Counted from the first letter of the stretch, positions 38,499 to 55,700 are shown. The stretch is 64,000 bases of DNA from Xestospongia muta (GCA_963693285.1 OY848917.1:11780192-11844191); one strand, 5' to 3'. Numbers and translations are program-made. The notes: generated by a model from the sequence alone, not told the origin.

Positions 38499-41400
38499 AT
38501 GATGATGGAGTTAGTGAAGATATTATGTTATATGTTACTACTAGTACAACTAGGAGATGGACAAGAACCTACCAACAGACCTAGTAATGGTAAGTAGTTG
38601 TTGTTAGAGTGATCGTTAATATATACTTCATAATAACAGGTGTACAACTGTATCTACCCTATGAGAATAGGACAATACCAGACTTCTCAATGATATATGC
38701 TGGACAGTTTTTTGATAGTGATAAGAATATTGATGGTACTGATGATGCCTTGTGGTGTCAAAGTGCTAATAATAGTTCTAATATTGGACTGTGGTATTAT
38801 CCTAATGGTACTCTAGTACCTTTGTTTGATGGAAACATTGATACTTGGAACGAACCAAGTCCAGTAGTCTCCAAGAGGTTCACAGGTCAGATTGCACTAG
38901 CTAGAACAGCTGGACTAAAAGACTATGAAGGTCTGTATATCTGTATCATTCCCAATGAGAATGGAGTGAACCAAACACTAGTGGTAGGAGCATACACAAA
39001 CTCTGCTTACAACAATACCAATGGTCAGTGACTTAGTAATAAAGTGATGATGTATCTCACTCCTATATAGATGGCCCTGATGCAGACTCCTCCATGAAGT
39101 TCTCTCTCATCTCCACAAGAGATGCTAACCCTCCAGTCTTTACTCTCACCTTCAATGTCTCTAATGGACCTCCCACTGATGTCACTTGTACAGATGGAAG
39201 TAACCCATTTACCATTGCTAGTGGTGACCTGTCTCGTGTGGTAGTGAATGGACCAGGATCTGTTACACAGGTGACAGTGACAGTTAGGATGAGACAGGCT
39301 GGTACTTACCAGTGTACTGTCTCCAATGCTAGAGTAACTAATGGTCCTATACCTGGACAAAGTGGTCCAATTGCTACAAGTAGTAATAGTACATCACAAC
39401 CTATAACAGGTTAGTAAATCACTGAGTAGGATGGTATATATATTCTCTCTCTCTTATAGTTTCTGGTACTCCTACTGGTCTGAATGCTACAAGACTGAAC
39501 ACAGGTCTGACTCATGTACAACTCTCCTGGTCATCTGTGTCAGGAGTAGCTGGTTATGAGGTGTTCTATCAACTCAGTAGTGGTAGTAGTTCTGTTATGA
39601 GTGCAGGAACTACCACTAACACAATGTTGAATATAACATCAGGACTAAGTTTATCCAGTACATATAACTTCTTTGTAGTATCATATGGCAGTGAGGGTAG
39701 TACAGTACTACCTAGTGATCATAGTAACGATGTCACTGTGACATTATGTGAGTAAATTGCTGATAAAACTTTATTTAATACTATATAATACTCTTTTTTT
39801 AAACAAAAGCTACTATTACCATTATTCTTATCTTTAGCTATCCCTTTTGTCATTCAGACAATCACAACCACTGATACCACTATTACTACTGCATGGACAT
39901 TGCCTTCATTTGTTCCTCAAACATATCAGGGCTATTGTCATTGTCGTAGACTGTGTGAAATGAAATTTGGTCCTAGTGTACTCTCTAATTCATCAATCTC
40001 ATCACCATATACATTTACTGGTATTGATCCTGGTACTTACTGTCTTGTTGGTCTTAATGGAGTGTATGGTAATGATCAATATGGCCTTGGTACTGGAATT
40101 ACCACTACACCCTCAACTGGTAAACTATGTTATATTATCATATTCACAATTATTATGTTGTTCTCACATTATCTATAGCACCCACTTCATCTGTCAGTAA
40201 TATCATTATATCATCAGTTGAGACAAGGTCCATGACTATATCATGGGATGAGGTACCTTGCTCTGGACAGAATGGACCCATCACTGGTTACTTACTCTAC
40301 TACACTAACACAACATTCAGTGACACTGTTAACATCACTGGAGGAGACAACAAACAGTACAACCTCACAACACTTACACCTTACACTAACTACACTGTGA
40401 CAGTAATAGCATATAATGATGGTGGGACTGGACTAGCAAATAGTGAGGTAAAACAACAGACAGGAGAAGCTAGTAAGTCAGTTACTACTGATATATGATG
40501 TATTATTGATATACTGTAGAACCTGGTGTGGTATCTGGTCTAATAGAAAGTGGTACAGAGATACAAGTGATCAACATTACATGGAATATACCCACAGTAC
40601 CCAATGGTGTCATTATCATGTATGAGATACGTTATAGAGAGTCTAACAGTAATGGTCCATACAATATGATCAATACAACCAACACACAATACAGTATAGG
40701 AGGACTACTACCTAACACTAACTATACCATTGGAGTGAGAACATATACCAGTGTAGGACCAGGAGAATGGAGTGATACTCAAATCTCTACCAGTAACATA
40801 CGTAGGTCTCTTGTTTGTCTTTTCAATAACTTATATCCTTTCCTCTATAGCTACAGTTTCTGGTTTTAATATAACAAAAATCGATGACACTGCAGTACTT
40901 GCTATGTGGCAACCTATTACTGCTCCAGAAGTCAAACACTATACTGTCTATTATATTAGTACTAGTAAACGTAAGAGACAGTCTGATATGGGTAAGAAGA
41001 CCTTTCCTGCTGGTATCAATGAAGGTGTAATAGGAGGACTACAAGATAACTTAAACTATTTGTTCTCACTTTCTGTAACATATAAAATAAATGGAGTTAA
41101 TTATGAGGGAGAAAGAACGCAACCTATCCCACCTGGTAAGACATTATTAGAGAGTATGGCATTTATTAATTTTTTAGAAAGTTTTGTATAAGTCCATTAT
41201 ACAACACAGTAGATGGTAGCTTCAATAGTCACATATCATTAAACAGTCTCCATTCCTATTCTGTGTTACCTAACATTAGTAATAAATAGTCAATTAACTA
41301 TCACCCACTCAACTATCACTTTAGGAATCACCTTAACTCCAGCATCAACATTTATCATTCTAACATCAACATTTACTATTCCAACATCAACAGTTATATC

Positions 41401-42265
41401 ATCATCAACTATTACTATATCATCAACAATACTAACAACATCAACATCTATCATTCCAATATCAACAGGTATGTTATCATCAATAAAATTAACTTGTATA
41501 TTTTCATTAACAACACTAACTATTACTACTTCATTATCAATAATAAACCCAAGTAAACTATATAATAAAATGATATAGTGATATTATTAAACTATTTATC
41601 AGTATATATTCCATTAATATCATTGTACATATAACAATAGTACATGTATTGTTACATGGAACATAATTTATTATTATATTGATCATATATTTATATAGAG
41701 CTATAACTAAAGATCATATTATATAATACATATAGATATAGTCATTATATTATATGTACTAGTACTATATTATTGGGTATGTTATATTGTCATTGTATTA
41801 TGTAATAATGATGTCATTCTTCTATAGGGTTTACTCCTATTATCACCATGACAACTACTAGTACAGAATATCCATCTTCTAGTAATGTACTAATTATTGT
41901 ATCATCAATATTACTAGTACTATTAGTTATTGCTGGTATTATTATTATAATACTAGTACTGGTTGTAATAAGACAATATAATAAGATACAGTTATTGAGG
42001 TATGTATGTTATTAGATAAAGTAACTTTATTAAAATGATTTGTTTTATTTAGTGTGAAAACATCACATGAAGATATTGCTATGACAACCAGTCCAGCTTA
42101 TAATGTTGTACAAACAAGTGCTAAGTGAGTTACTAAGAGACATATTTTAAATTATAATATCATGTTTATAGTAAACTTGAAGAACCATTGTATGAGATAA
42201 CTGATCAAGAACCAACTGAAGTCACTTCTCAACAAGACTATACTTATGAGAGAATTGAATATTGA
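38499..42265 (+). CDS. Ig-Ig-FN3x5 transmembrane receptor C (intact copy)
   Basis: Predicted single-pass type I receptor of 908 residues. Exons: 38499-38589, 38640-39023, 39071-39409, 39460-39747, 39838-40119, 40179-40472, 40520-40801, 40851-41135, 41325-41468, 41828-41999, 42053-42124 and 42172-42265; the sum is 2,727 nt with no frame break. Order: signal peptide (YMLLLVQLGDG), Ig1 with a Cys-11-Trp core (WCQS, LWYYP, then F-strand Cys), Ig2 (TCTDG, YQCTVS), five FN3 (the third to fifth most typical, e.g. ISWDEVP, NITWNIP), a Ser/Thr/Ile stalk, a membrane helix (about VLIIVSSILLVLLVIAG) and a tail with YNVV, YEIT and YERI. FN3 5 contains a KRKR run. Ectodomain exons are all phase 1, which favours domain swapping. 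No ligand or kinase domain is evident; an adhesion or recognition role is inference. Confidence 0.88.
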
Positions 42266-43800
42266 ACCAATGAGGAAATACTGTACACCAGTACTTAACA
42301 TGTCCATGTGTTATATAAATAGTTCATAGCACATACTCAATATTAAACCTAAACACTGTGTGATCAATGTACTTTGAAATTAACAGGAAATAATTTTGTC
42401 AATAGAATAATTACAGAACAGCTGGTACAATAAATCATGTACATGTGTTGTCATGGTAACCAATATATGTATACTGTATATTTGATGTTGAAGTTGTTTA
42501 TCTATCCATCTATTTAACCTCATTTCAAACATTAAGTGATGTGATAGGGACATTTCATGGTTCTACTGGAATATGATTCAGGTGAGAGTTTATATACTTA
42601 ATAACAAGGTGAAAGGAGAGTCAGGACATGTACAAGTATACTCATGTGTACAAATGTTTCATTCTTTGTAATGTATGTGGCAATTTTGACAAATCGTTTG
42701 TTGATTCTTGATGGTGTAGTGGTTTTCAATCTTTAATATAGAGGTAACTGACCATTTATTACAATGAGTTTATGTTAACAGCTTGTATTGAAAGCTTTAT
42801 ACTATGTACATATCTGTTGTCAATGATACCTATTCAAGATGTCTTCCCCTTTTCTAATTTTATTAGTCTTTCAAAAGTTTTGTCTTTTGCTATCTTCATG
42901 AGCACATTTATCAACACATCAATTGATTTTGCCTTTCATATACAAATATTTTAGGGTTTGATGGAATGGTTCAACATATATGTTGGTGTTGATACCAGCT
43001 ATTTTTCCTTAACGTGTAGCACACTGATGTTTGTGTGCTCTTATTATTGTCAGTACATGTCTTAAACTCATTGAAAAGTAGTTCAAAGTTGTTGTCATCT
43101 TCGGCAAGAAGTGAGTGGAGAGTGTGGTAGATTTGACACTTCTGCTCTATGTCACTGATAAATTTCAAGGCATCTCTCCAGCAGGCACAATCTACATGTC
43201 ACATAGTTTTTTGTGGATGTCTATTGAATACTGATATCCATGTATTATAGAACTATCAAAGTCATCAAATATAAACCACTTTGGAGATATTGTTCCTGTC
43301 TTTTTCTTAAGGTGTTCAAAGTAATATGTCAGTAGTATTTGATCCTCTCTGTTACTTAGGCACCATGAAACTGGATAGCCCTCACCAAATATTGGTATAT
43401 CAGTATATAGGACTGCTTTTACACAATCTCACAAGATCCATGTGGTATAACTTGAAGTAATAGTATTTTGTTATCTTCATTTGTATAGCCTACAAAGGAG
43501 TCATCCATATTGTACCATATTTTGTTGTTTTAAAATGTAGGAAACATTTCATCTTGTGTAAAAGATGGTCCAATGTGCTCTGTCATTGCCACCAGGTCAA
43601 CATAACTGTAACTGCCTAAATTGTAAATGTTTAACTTGTAACCTTGGTTTAAGCCCCCATACATCACAAAGATGTAAATCTTTTGAAAAAGGTACTAGTG
43701 AATGTACATTTTTGTGCTTGGTCATTCTTCCAAAAGAATCTATATATGTTATTTGTTCTTTCATGCATTTATTGTCAAACAATGAGAAGAGTATACCTTC
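42266..43800 (-). pseudogene. Receptor C 3' flank: SCOT shard and MULE-like relic
   Basis: The SCOT shard is at about 42362-42500 (plus strand). On the minus strand, 43800-42970 has MULE-like pieces: VLYTDIPIFGEGYPVSWCLS, REDQILLTYYFEHLKKK and SPKWFIFDDFDSS, then ALKFISDIEQKCQIYHTLHS in a shifted frame. The spacing suits the central DDE region of MULE-type proteins. Stops separate the pieces. It is the best preserved of the three copies, and a stretch at about 42860-43050 absent from copies A and B lies inside it. Confidence 0.5.
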
Positions 43801-43805
43801 GTAAT

Positions 43806-44750
43806 TGAAGTATTAAAAATAATGGCAATGAATGCAGATCTTGTTATACTGTTGTTCAAGTTTGTTTGTCACATCTATTGTTGGTAATGGAACTAATTAT
43901 ATTGGACTAGTTGAAAATACATTAATCACCTCAGATATCACACCCTCTCTTTTTTTTCAGGTAACGTCACTTTTTGCAATGAATTTTTGATTGCATCTCT
44001 ATGTTAGCTCCCTACATGATATGTCCAATGTATTATCAACATATTAATAATACTGTTAATGTCATACCTGTACAGCTACTTGTAGATTTGATTGGTTACT
44101 TTCAAAAGATCTGGACAATCCACATTTTAGACATTCAACTGTATTATGTTAAATATACATTTTATATACATATTTTTCTTACTAGTAGTAGTTATTGTAG
44201 TATCAGTTAATTTGTGTACACTGGTGTCACTTATGATAAAATAATATATTATTAACACTAATATTGACTATAAATACCTCTCTTTGATTTGAAGAACTTA
44301 GTAAGAAACTCATGGACATCTTTTGATCACCAGGAGACCAGTGTGGAATGAATTCTATAAAATATACAATTTACTTTATATTAGTTTTGTCCATTACTGT
44401 TCAGTTGATTGTAGATCTCTGTTGACTGTATCACCTTAGTACACTCATGTATGCAGAGATTCTGCAATCTTTATATCAAGCATATGCAGCATAATGTAGC
44501 TAAGAGTACATTTATATCATTTAACAATATGCATTCTTTATATATTCTTGTAGAAAAGGAATATGAAGGATTGTCTGAAGTGTTACATTTGCAAAGTAAG
44601 TGTTTCCTAGATTTGTTAATCCTGAGGGAAGACTTGAGTCCATCACAGCTCTCAGTAAGTCTAACTGAGTTCAATATAATTTGTATTATATTTTATTACT
44701 TTTTTTATTCATTAAAAATGTTATATAATAATTAATGGAAGACTACACCA
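43806..44750. other. Unassigned conserved stretch, second copy
   Basis: Counterpart of 28146-29100, including the short ORF reading EKEYEGLSEVLHLQ at about 44556. No function recognised. It leads directly into the SCOT first exon. Confidence 0.35.
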
Positions 44751-45165
44751 ATTGTGAATAATATTAAGTGGTTTGTTCCTTCGGTTAGGAGCAGTCCTCT
44801 ATCTCGTAGTAGTTTACAAACACGTTTACAATCTCTCAGATCATTACTGTCTAGTTTATCAGTATCTCAAGTGAGTATTGTAGTATTAGTTAATGTCCTC
44901 TATAACCCACTGTAGTATCGTGGTATATCCCTGAGTAATGGAAGGTGGGTGGAGTTTTATGAGAGCTCTGTAGATGTTGTTAAAGATATTAAAAATGGAT
45001 CAAAATTACTCATAGGAGGTATGTATTAATGATGACATCATTAAGATGTAATAATGTTATTGATTTAATTCTAGGTTTTGGGTTGTGTGGTATTCCAGAG
45101 AATTTAATTAATGCATTAATTAAGAGTGGTACTAATGAATTGACTGTTGTCAGTAATAATGCTGG
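44751..45165 (+). pseudogene. SCOT (OXCT) 5' exons, truncated gene
   Basis: 5' end of a mitochondrial succinyl-CoA:3-ketoacid CoA transferase gene (ketone-body use). Exons: about 44760-44870, an Arg/Ser-rich presequence; 44916-45018, reading [17 protein letters not shown]; 45075-45165, reading [18 protein letters not shown] then [17 protein letters not shown] and SNNAG are hallmark motifs of the N-terminal CoA-transferase domain. The exons that should follow are absent. The next SCOT exon on this strand, at 45264, belongs near the C-terminus and has the wrong phase (donor phase 2, acceptor phase 0), giving an early stop. This copy therefore cannot make the enzyme. Confidence 0.8.
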
Positions 45166-45194
45166 GTATGTTATATATAATGTATATAATGACA

Positions 45195-45197
<3 letters not shown>

Positions 45198-45257
<60 letters not shown>
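45198..45257. repeat. (CT)n tract at SCOT deletion joint
   Basis: Sixty bases of CT that serve as the polypyrimidine tract of the SCOT exon at 45264. It joins the intron after the SNNAG exon to the intron before a near-C-terminal exon, so the internal SCOT deletion has one end in this tract. The matching tract in the second SCOT block is at 48761-48914. Confidence 0.9.
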
Positions 45258-45261
<4 letters not shown>

Positions 45262-45263
45262 CA

Positions 45264-45581
45264 GGGAGGTGGTCATAAAATATTAGTTCAATGTACTCTG
45301 CCATTAACAGGAAAGAGTTGTGTTAATAGAATAATTACAGAACTGGTACAATAAATCATGTACATGTGTTGTCATGGTAACCAATATATGTATAGTGTAT
45401 ATTTGATGTTGATGTTGAGAAGGGTCTGAAGTTGATAGAAATTTCAGAAGGGGTCAGTATCGAAGATATAAGATCATCAACTGGATGTACATTTGAGGTA
45501 ATACATTATATTATTATAATATTATAATACACTTTATTATAATAGGTATCTACTAATATTAAACCAATGGGACAAATTTAA
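45264..45581 (+). pseudogene. SCOT C-terminal exons, first copy
   Basis: Three exons: 45264-45344 ([26 protein letters not shown]), about 45395-45497 (DVDVEKGLKLIEISEG, STGCTFE) and 45545-45581 (VSTNIKPMGQI, stop). They match the end of the SCOT C-terminal domain and nearly duplicate 48922-49237. They are cut off from the upstream SCOT exons by a phase mismatch, so are probably not translated as SCOT. Confidence 0.75.
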
Positions 45582-45699
45582 CAATAATTTAAGACATCAT
45601 CACAATTATGTTACTATAAATAAACTATTTCAATTGTTAATATTTGTAATAATTTTTAAAACTAAAGTTATTATGTTGTTAATATAATAGTTTATTACA

Positions 45700-45860
45700 T
45701 CAGTAGTAACTCTATCAAAGATGATGATGGAGTTAGTGGAAGATATTATGTTATATGTTACTACTAGTACAACTAGGAGATGGACCAGGATCTTTTACAC
45801 AGTTGACAGTGACAGTGAGGATGAGACAGGCTGGTACCTACATTTCCAATATCAAAGTAG
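45700..45860 (+). pseudogene. Receptor scar: exon 1 joined to Ig2 fragment
   Basis: The first part of a receptor exon 1 (signal peptide start at about 45721, through GGAGATGGA) is joined without an intron to the second half of an Ig2 exon (CCAGGATCTTTTACACAG..., then ATGAGACAGGCTGGTACC). GATGGA/AATGGA similarity sits at the joint, and Ig1 and the introns are missing. The two parts are in different frames. It breaks off within the Ig2 F-strand. Confidence 0.7.
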
Positions 45861-46007
45861 ATGTACTATTAGAGATACTTAACACTACTACAAACAGTTA
45901 TGATAAAATTTTTAATCAAGACTTCATTTTTTCATTATAAATTGCTCAAGTAGCAAATTAGATCTGTTTGCTCTCAGCTGTTGTACAATTTGTCCACAAG
46001 AAACAAG

Positions 46008-49237
<3,230 letters not shown>

Positions 49238-49555
49238 CAATAATTTATGACATCATCAAAATTATGTTACTATAAATAAACTATTGTAAACTATTAAAAA
49301 TTGTAATAATTTTCATAACTAATGTTATTATGCTGATAATATAATAGTTCATTATGTCAGTACTAACTTTTTCAAAGGAGGACAATGTACTAACTGTTAA
49401 CATATTGTCCAACATATACTAATGTGATATCATCAGAATACCAAACTAACATCTATGATACAATATTGTTATTATTAAACTGTCTGAGTTATTATAACAT
49501 ATTTTTAAAAATATTGACTATAAATAGTTCATTACATCAGTACTAACTGTCAAAG
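49238..49555. other. Intergenic between chimera and receptor E
   Basis: It matches the sequence after the first SCOT copy (45582-45720): GACATCATCA, ACTATAAATAAACTATT, then a TTCATTA(C/T)(A/G)TCAGTA motif twice (about 49347 and 49529). The second precedes the receptor E start codon, as it does in A-C. The inverted-repeat block of the A-C promoters is missing here. Confidence 0.5.
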
Positions 49556-52158
49556 ATGATGATGGAGTTAGTGAAGATATTATGTTATATGTTACTACTA
49601 GTACAACTAGGAGATGGACAAGAACCTACCAACAGACCTAGTAATGGTAAGTAGTTGTTGTTAGAGTGATCATTAATATATACTTCATAATAACAGGTGT
49701 ACAACTGTATCTACCCTATGAGAATAGGATAATACCAGACTTCTCAATGATATATGGTGCACAGTTTTATAATGTTGATAAGAATAATGATGGTACTAAT
49801 GATGCCTTGTGGTGTCAGAGTGCTAATAATGGTTCTAAGATTGGACTGTGGTTTTATCCTAATGGTACTCAAGTACCTTTGTTTACTGGAAAGTTTGGTA
49901 TTAAGAATGGTGCACCAAGTCCAATATTCTCTAAGAAGTTCACAGGTCAGATTGGACTAGATAGAAAAGCTGCACTATCAGGTTATGAAGGTCTGTACAC
50001 CTGTATTATTCCTGATGAGAATGGAGTGAACCAAACACTAGTAGTAGGAGCATACGGAGGTACTACTTACAACAGTAATGGTAAGTGACTGAGTTCATGT
50101 AGTAATAAAGTGATGATATATCTCACTCTTATATAGATGGTCCTGATGCAGACTCCTCCATGAAGTTCTCTCTCATCTCTACAAGAGATGCTAACCCTCC
50201 AGTCTTTACTCTCACCTTCAATGTCTCTAATGGACCTCCCACTGATGTCAATTGTACAGATGGAAGTAACCCATTTACCATTGCTAGTGGTGACCTGTCT
50301 CGTGTGGTAGTGAATGGACCAGGATTTGTTACACAGGTGACAGTAACAGTTAGGATGAGACAGGCTGGTACTTACCAGTGTACTGTCTCCAATGCTAGAG
50401 TAACTAATGGACCTGTACCAGGACAAACTGGTCCAATTGCTACAAGTAGTAGTAGTACATCACAACCTATAACAGGTTAGTAAATCACTGAGTAGGACGG
50501 TATACATATTCTCTCTCTGTTAAAGTTTCTGGTACTCCTACTGGTCTGACTGTTACAAGACTGAACACAGGTCTGGCTCATGTACAACTCTTCTGGTCAT
50601 CTGTGTCAGGAGTAGCTGGTTATGAGGTGTTCTATCAACTCAGTAATGGTAGTAGTTCTGTTATGAGTGCAGGAACTACCACTAACACAATGTTGAATAT
50701 AACATTAGGACTGAGTTTATACAATACATATAACTTCTTTATAGTATCATATGGCAGTGAGGGTAGTACAGTACTACCTAGTAATCATAGTAACAATGTC
50801 ACTGTGACATTATGTGAGTAAATTAAATTCTTGCTCACATCAAATGATTCTATTTTTATTCAGTTCTACCCTCTACAATTCTACTGTTCACAACCACTAA
50901 TACCACTATTACTATGACATGGATACCACCTTCATTTTTTCCTCAAACATATCAGGGTTATTGTCAATGTCGTAGGCAATGTGAACCATCCTTTTCCACT
51001 ATGCTCTTTAATTCATCAATCTCATCACCATATACATTTACTGGTATTGATCCTAGTACTTACTGTATTGTTGGTCTTAATGGAATAAATAGTAATGATA
51101 TATTTAGCCTTGGTACTGGAATTATCAATACGCTCTCACCTGGTAAACTATGTTATATTATCATATTCACAATTATTTTCTCACATTATCTACAGCACCC
51201 ACTTCATCTGTCAGTAATATCACTATATCATCAGTTGAGGCAAGGTCCATGACTATATCATGGGATGAGGTACCTTGCTCTGGACAGAATGGACCTATCA
51301 CTGGTTACTTGCTCTACTACACTAACACAACATTCAATGACACTGTTAACATCACTGGAGGAGACAACAGACAGTACAAGCTCACAACACTCACACCTTA
51401 CACTAACTACACTGTGACAGTAATAGCATATAATGATGCTGGGACTGGACCAGTAGGCAGTGAGGTAATACAACAGACAGGAGAATCTGGTAAGTCAGTT
51501 ACTACTGATATATAATGTATTATTGATATACTGTAGAACCTGGTGTGGTATCTGGTCTAATAGAAAGTGGTATAGAGATACAAGTGATCAACATTACATG
51601 GAATATACCCACAGTACCCAATGGTCTCATTATCATGTATGAGATACATTATAGAGAGTCTAACAGCAATGGTCCATACAATATGATTAATACAACCAAC
51701 ACACAATACAGTATAGGAGAACTACTACCTAACACTAACTATACCATTGGAGTGAGAGCATATACCAGTGTAGGACCAGGAGAATGGAGTGATACTCAAA
51801 TCTCTACCAGTAACAAATGTAGGTCTCTTGTCTGTCTTTTCAATAACTTATATCCTTTCCTCTATAGCTATAGTTTCTGGTTTTAATATAACAAAAATCT
51901 ATAACACTGCAGTACTTGCTATGTGGCAACCTATTACTGCTCCAGAAGTCAAGCACTATACTGTTTATTATATTAGTACTAGTAAACGTAAGAGACAGTC
52001 TGATATGGGTAACAAGACCTTTCCTGCTGGTAGCAATGAAGGTGTAATAGGAGGACTACAAGATAACTTAAACTATTTGTTCTCACTTTCTGTAACATAT
52101 GAAATAAATGGAGTTAATTATGAGGGAGAGAGAACCCAACCTATTCAACTTCACAATC
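49556..52158 (+). CDS. Ig-Ig-FN3x5 receptor E ectodomain (no stalk or membrane exon of its own)
   Basis: Exons: 49556-49646 signal peptide, 49697-50080 Ig1, 50137-50475 Ig2, 50526-50813, 50864-51142, 51196-51489, 51537-51818 and 51868-52158 FN3 1-5. All are open and phase 1; the acceptor of FN3 1 is AAAG where others have ATAG. FN3 2 carries the family's extra cysteines (CQCRRQCE). After FN3 5, the Ser/Thr stalk, membrane helix and tail seen in A-C are not found. The next same-strand exon with matching phase is at 52722, belonging to the adhesion GPCR. Either E is a truncated copy, a secreted form using a cryptic end, or the N-terminus of a larger chimeric receptor. Confidence 0.78.
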
Positions 52159-52290
52159 GTAAGACAATTAATTATTTGATTTTTTAGAGAGAAAGCTATT
52201 TTAGATGTGCTTTTTAGGAGTCTATCATACAACAGAGGTCAATTAAGAGGTCAAAAATATATATGTGGATATGCTTGTAATATCTGCTTT

Positions 52291-52560
52291 TTAATACCTC
52301 ATGTACATCTGACATACATTTAAAGTAAATATTGAAGTGAGCTATTATAACTGAACTGTATTACATCTGTTAGTGTTGTTTTAATACCTCATGTACATGT
52401 GATAGATACATTTAAAGTAAATATTGAAATGAGCTATTATAACTGCAACTGTATTACATCTGTTAGTGTTGTTTTAATACCTCATGTACATCTGACAAAT
52501 ACATTCATAGTAACTATTGAGATAACTTGCAGTATTTATAAAACATTGGTGTATTACTGT
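52291..52560. repeat. About 91 bp tandem repeat, three copies
   Basis: Units start at 52291, 52381 and 52474 with TTAATACCTCATGTACAT, and contain CATTTAAAGTAAATATTGA (third copy diverged) and CATCTGTTAGTGTTG. The third unit decays after about 50 bases. No coding potential is assigned. Confidence 0.85.
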
Positions 52561-52721
52561 CTAACAAATATTTTGCATCATTATGTTTATTTATTAACTT
52601 AATCCAACAAGTAAATGTCTCCCAATACAACTAAATCAATGTGTAATGTAAATAAACAATTATACCATTTCAATTTATGTTAATTAATTAATTAATGTTG
52701 TGTTAACTTCTACAACTCCAG

Positions 52722-55700
52722 ATTTAGTTGGTTCCAACAACATTGCTTTAGTTGTTATTCAAGCTAAAGTTTGTAAGTTGATAATTCAATTCAAAAAGAT
52801 GAATAGATAGATGAACAGCATCTACTACTGATGACAAAGCAATCACTATATACTTGACATCTCTAACACTAATAATTGGCAGAGATATTTGTATCCTACC
52901 TAAATATTGGCAGTTACAATGTGTGCTAAGTTAGCTGGTAGTACATCAGGCACTGAAGGAGATATTCTTATAAAGTTTATTCCCAGAATATTATCAATCA
53001 ATAAATGAACTTTGAGTAAAATTAATAATAACATTACCATAGTTGATAATAGTAGTGAGTTGAGCTGATTATAGATAAGTCATTGTTGACTAATTTAAAA
53101 ATTTTGCAACATCTATTTGAGTCTTTTTACTTTATTTACTTTATTGTACTTTTTACTTTTATCTACTTACAGTACAGCCACCAATACTACAGCCAGTTTC
53201 AAATAAAGTCACTGGATTTTAAAATGAATCTATAACTATTGTGTTTACCATCATTAATGATTACCCAAGAGTGAATCACAACAACATAAGCTGGCTATTC
53301 AAGTCATTAGGTTCTGATGTGTTCAAATTCATTAATTCTACTTCACCTGATCATCTCTCTCTAACTATACATAATGTTCAGTTAAGTGATAGAGGTATGT
53401 ACAAAGTGTCAGCAACAAATGAAGCTGGTACTGATGAAGCAACAGTCACAATGGATGTGTTTGGTAAATTATAAAGTTATTAAAATTTTAGCCTCTCATA
53501 TAATGTTTATAGTTAAGGCTGCCTTATATAACAATACAGGAGGGTCTGTAACAAAAGAAAAAGGACAAAGTGTAATATTCAATTGTACTGCTGATGGTGT
53601 TCCACAACCTGATATTATATGGAGAAAAAATGGCCAACTTTTATTGAAGACGAGCAGAGTAAAACTTAACTCATCAGAACAATCTAATGGTTTTTGTTCA
53701 CACTTTATTCTTGGTGTATTACAACGTACAAGTGTTCTTACAATTACAGATTTGAATGGAAAAGATAATGGTAGCTATTCGTGCCGAGCAAGTACTGATA
53801 ATGAAGGTGATAATGGAGTTATATTGATGACACCATTTACATTACAAGTAATAGAACGTAAGCCATTTTCTGTGATTAGATGTTTGACTAAGTACATTGT
53901 TTTAGGACCACCAATCAATTATTGTTTGAGTTTTCCATGTGGTGGACGTGGTATGTGCCGTAGTTTGAGTAGTGGATATATCTGTGATTGTTTTAATGGG
54001 TATTCAGGTATCAATTGTGAACAAGGTTTGTGATTTCAATAAAGAAATATTTTGATATCTTTCATTACAGTTGTTATGGTTTATATTTTACCACAAATTA
54101 CACAACCTCCTAAAAATACTTCTGCAAATCTCCACTCCACCACAAACCTTACATGTAAAGCTACCGGTTCTCTTATTCCTACAATATTATGGTATAAAGA
54201 TAATGTGTTAATTTTCAATGACAATACTGATGCTTCTGTGCTGCTGTTTCCTGAGTTAGATTTGACTGACCGAGGATATTACCGCTGTGAAGCTAGAAGT
54301 GTTATCAATGGAAATTATGTGTCTGTGATCTCCTCAAGAGTGCTGTTAAATATAGCAGGTATTTTTGTGCTTATTGACTTTATTAATTATTGCAAATTAG
54401 ATATTGTTCAATATGAAGCTAAGATTCAGCTTTCAAATGATTTTTATGAATCAAGTAATCAAACTCTTTCTGAGAAAGTGTCTGATCTTGTTAAAATGGT
54501 GCAGTTTAATTGATCCAATTCATTGTAGTTATGTTATTTGTTTAGAGTAATAACTACCTTTCTGGAAGCAGCTTAAGTAATGTTTCTAATACTACAGTTT
54601 TCACCATTCAAATTCTTAATGCACTAAAGTGAATAATAAGTTGAAACTTTTTACATTCATCTCTCATTAATTAGTTACACTGCACATCTCTATACTATTC
54701 CCATTGTTATTACTATGCTAACAAAAATTGGAGCTACTAAACAACTGAGGACAGGTGTACAACAACATTTGAATGAACTTAGTAAACAACTAGGTGTCAA
54801 TATTTCAATCGCAGATGTTGATAGATTTGGTATGATAATATTTTCAATTATGTTTATTAATTTTTTTAATTTACAAGATGGATGTCCTCCTGCCAAAACA
54901 ACTATACCATCACACTCAGGTAGACAAGATCTTACTATCACTATTTACTGGCCAGAATCTAATATTGGAGAACAAGCCATAGTTAACTGTCCTTGTGGTA
55001 ACTCAGAAGAAGAAGGAGAAGGATTGCTTCAAGCCTCTCGATATTGTAGAGGAGACTTTACCAGTTGTGCTAAGTGGTCCGAAGAAAATGTAGCAGCTTG
55101 TAATTTTAGTGACTTAGCTCGAGAAATATGCAGACTAAAAAGTGTATGTTAATACTAAATATAAGACATGCAGGCTTATCATTTAAAATAAATATATAGC
55201 TCCCAGTAGCAGAAAAAGTGGCACAACTTGAGAATCTTACAAGTGACAGTAATATATTAGGTTCTACTGAAGTAGCAGCTAGTGTAAGTGTACTTTTGAC
55301 TGCTATTGAAGGTGTATCACAGAATTTTACAGTCAGTAGTCATTGTATTATGTGATTCCATGCACTTTGTCTTATATTTATAATTAACTACAGTGTTTTT
55401 GGAAGTGGTTGATAACATTTTAGATGTCAGTAAAAATGTGTTACAAGAAAGTCAAGAAAAATCTAACACATCAGCGAAGTTTGTTATTATATTACAAAAG
55501 TCAATAAAATAAGTACATTTGTAGGATTTTGGAAGCTCTAGAGTCAGTTGTTGACAATCTACCTCTACACAATTCATCTGAACCTGTTGTTATTGCCCAA
55601 AAATCATTTGCACTATCTGTGCAGGAAGTAAACATGGAAGAATTTAAAACTTTGGGGCAAACATTTAGTGTTAACTTTGGAGACCTATCGATTACAAATC

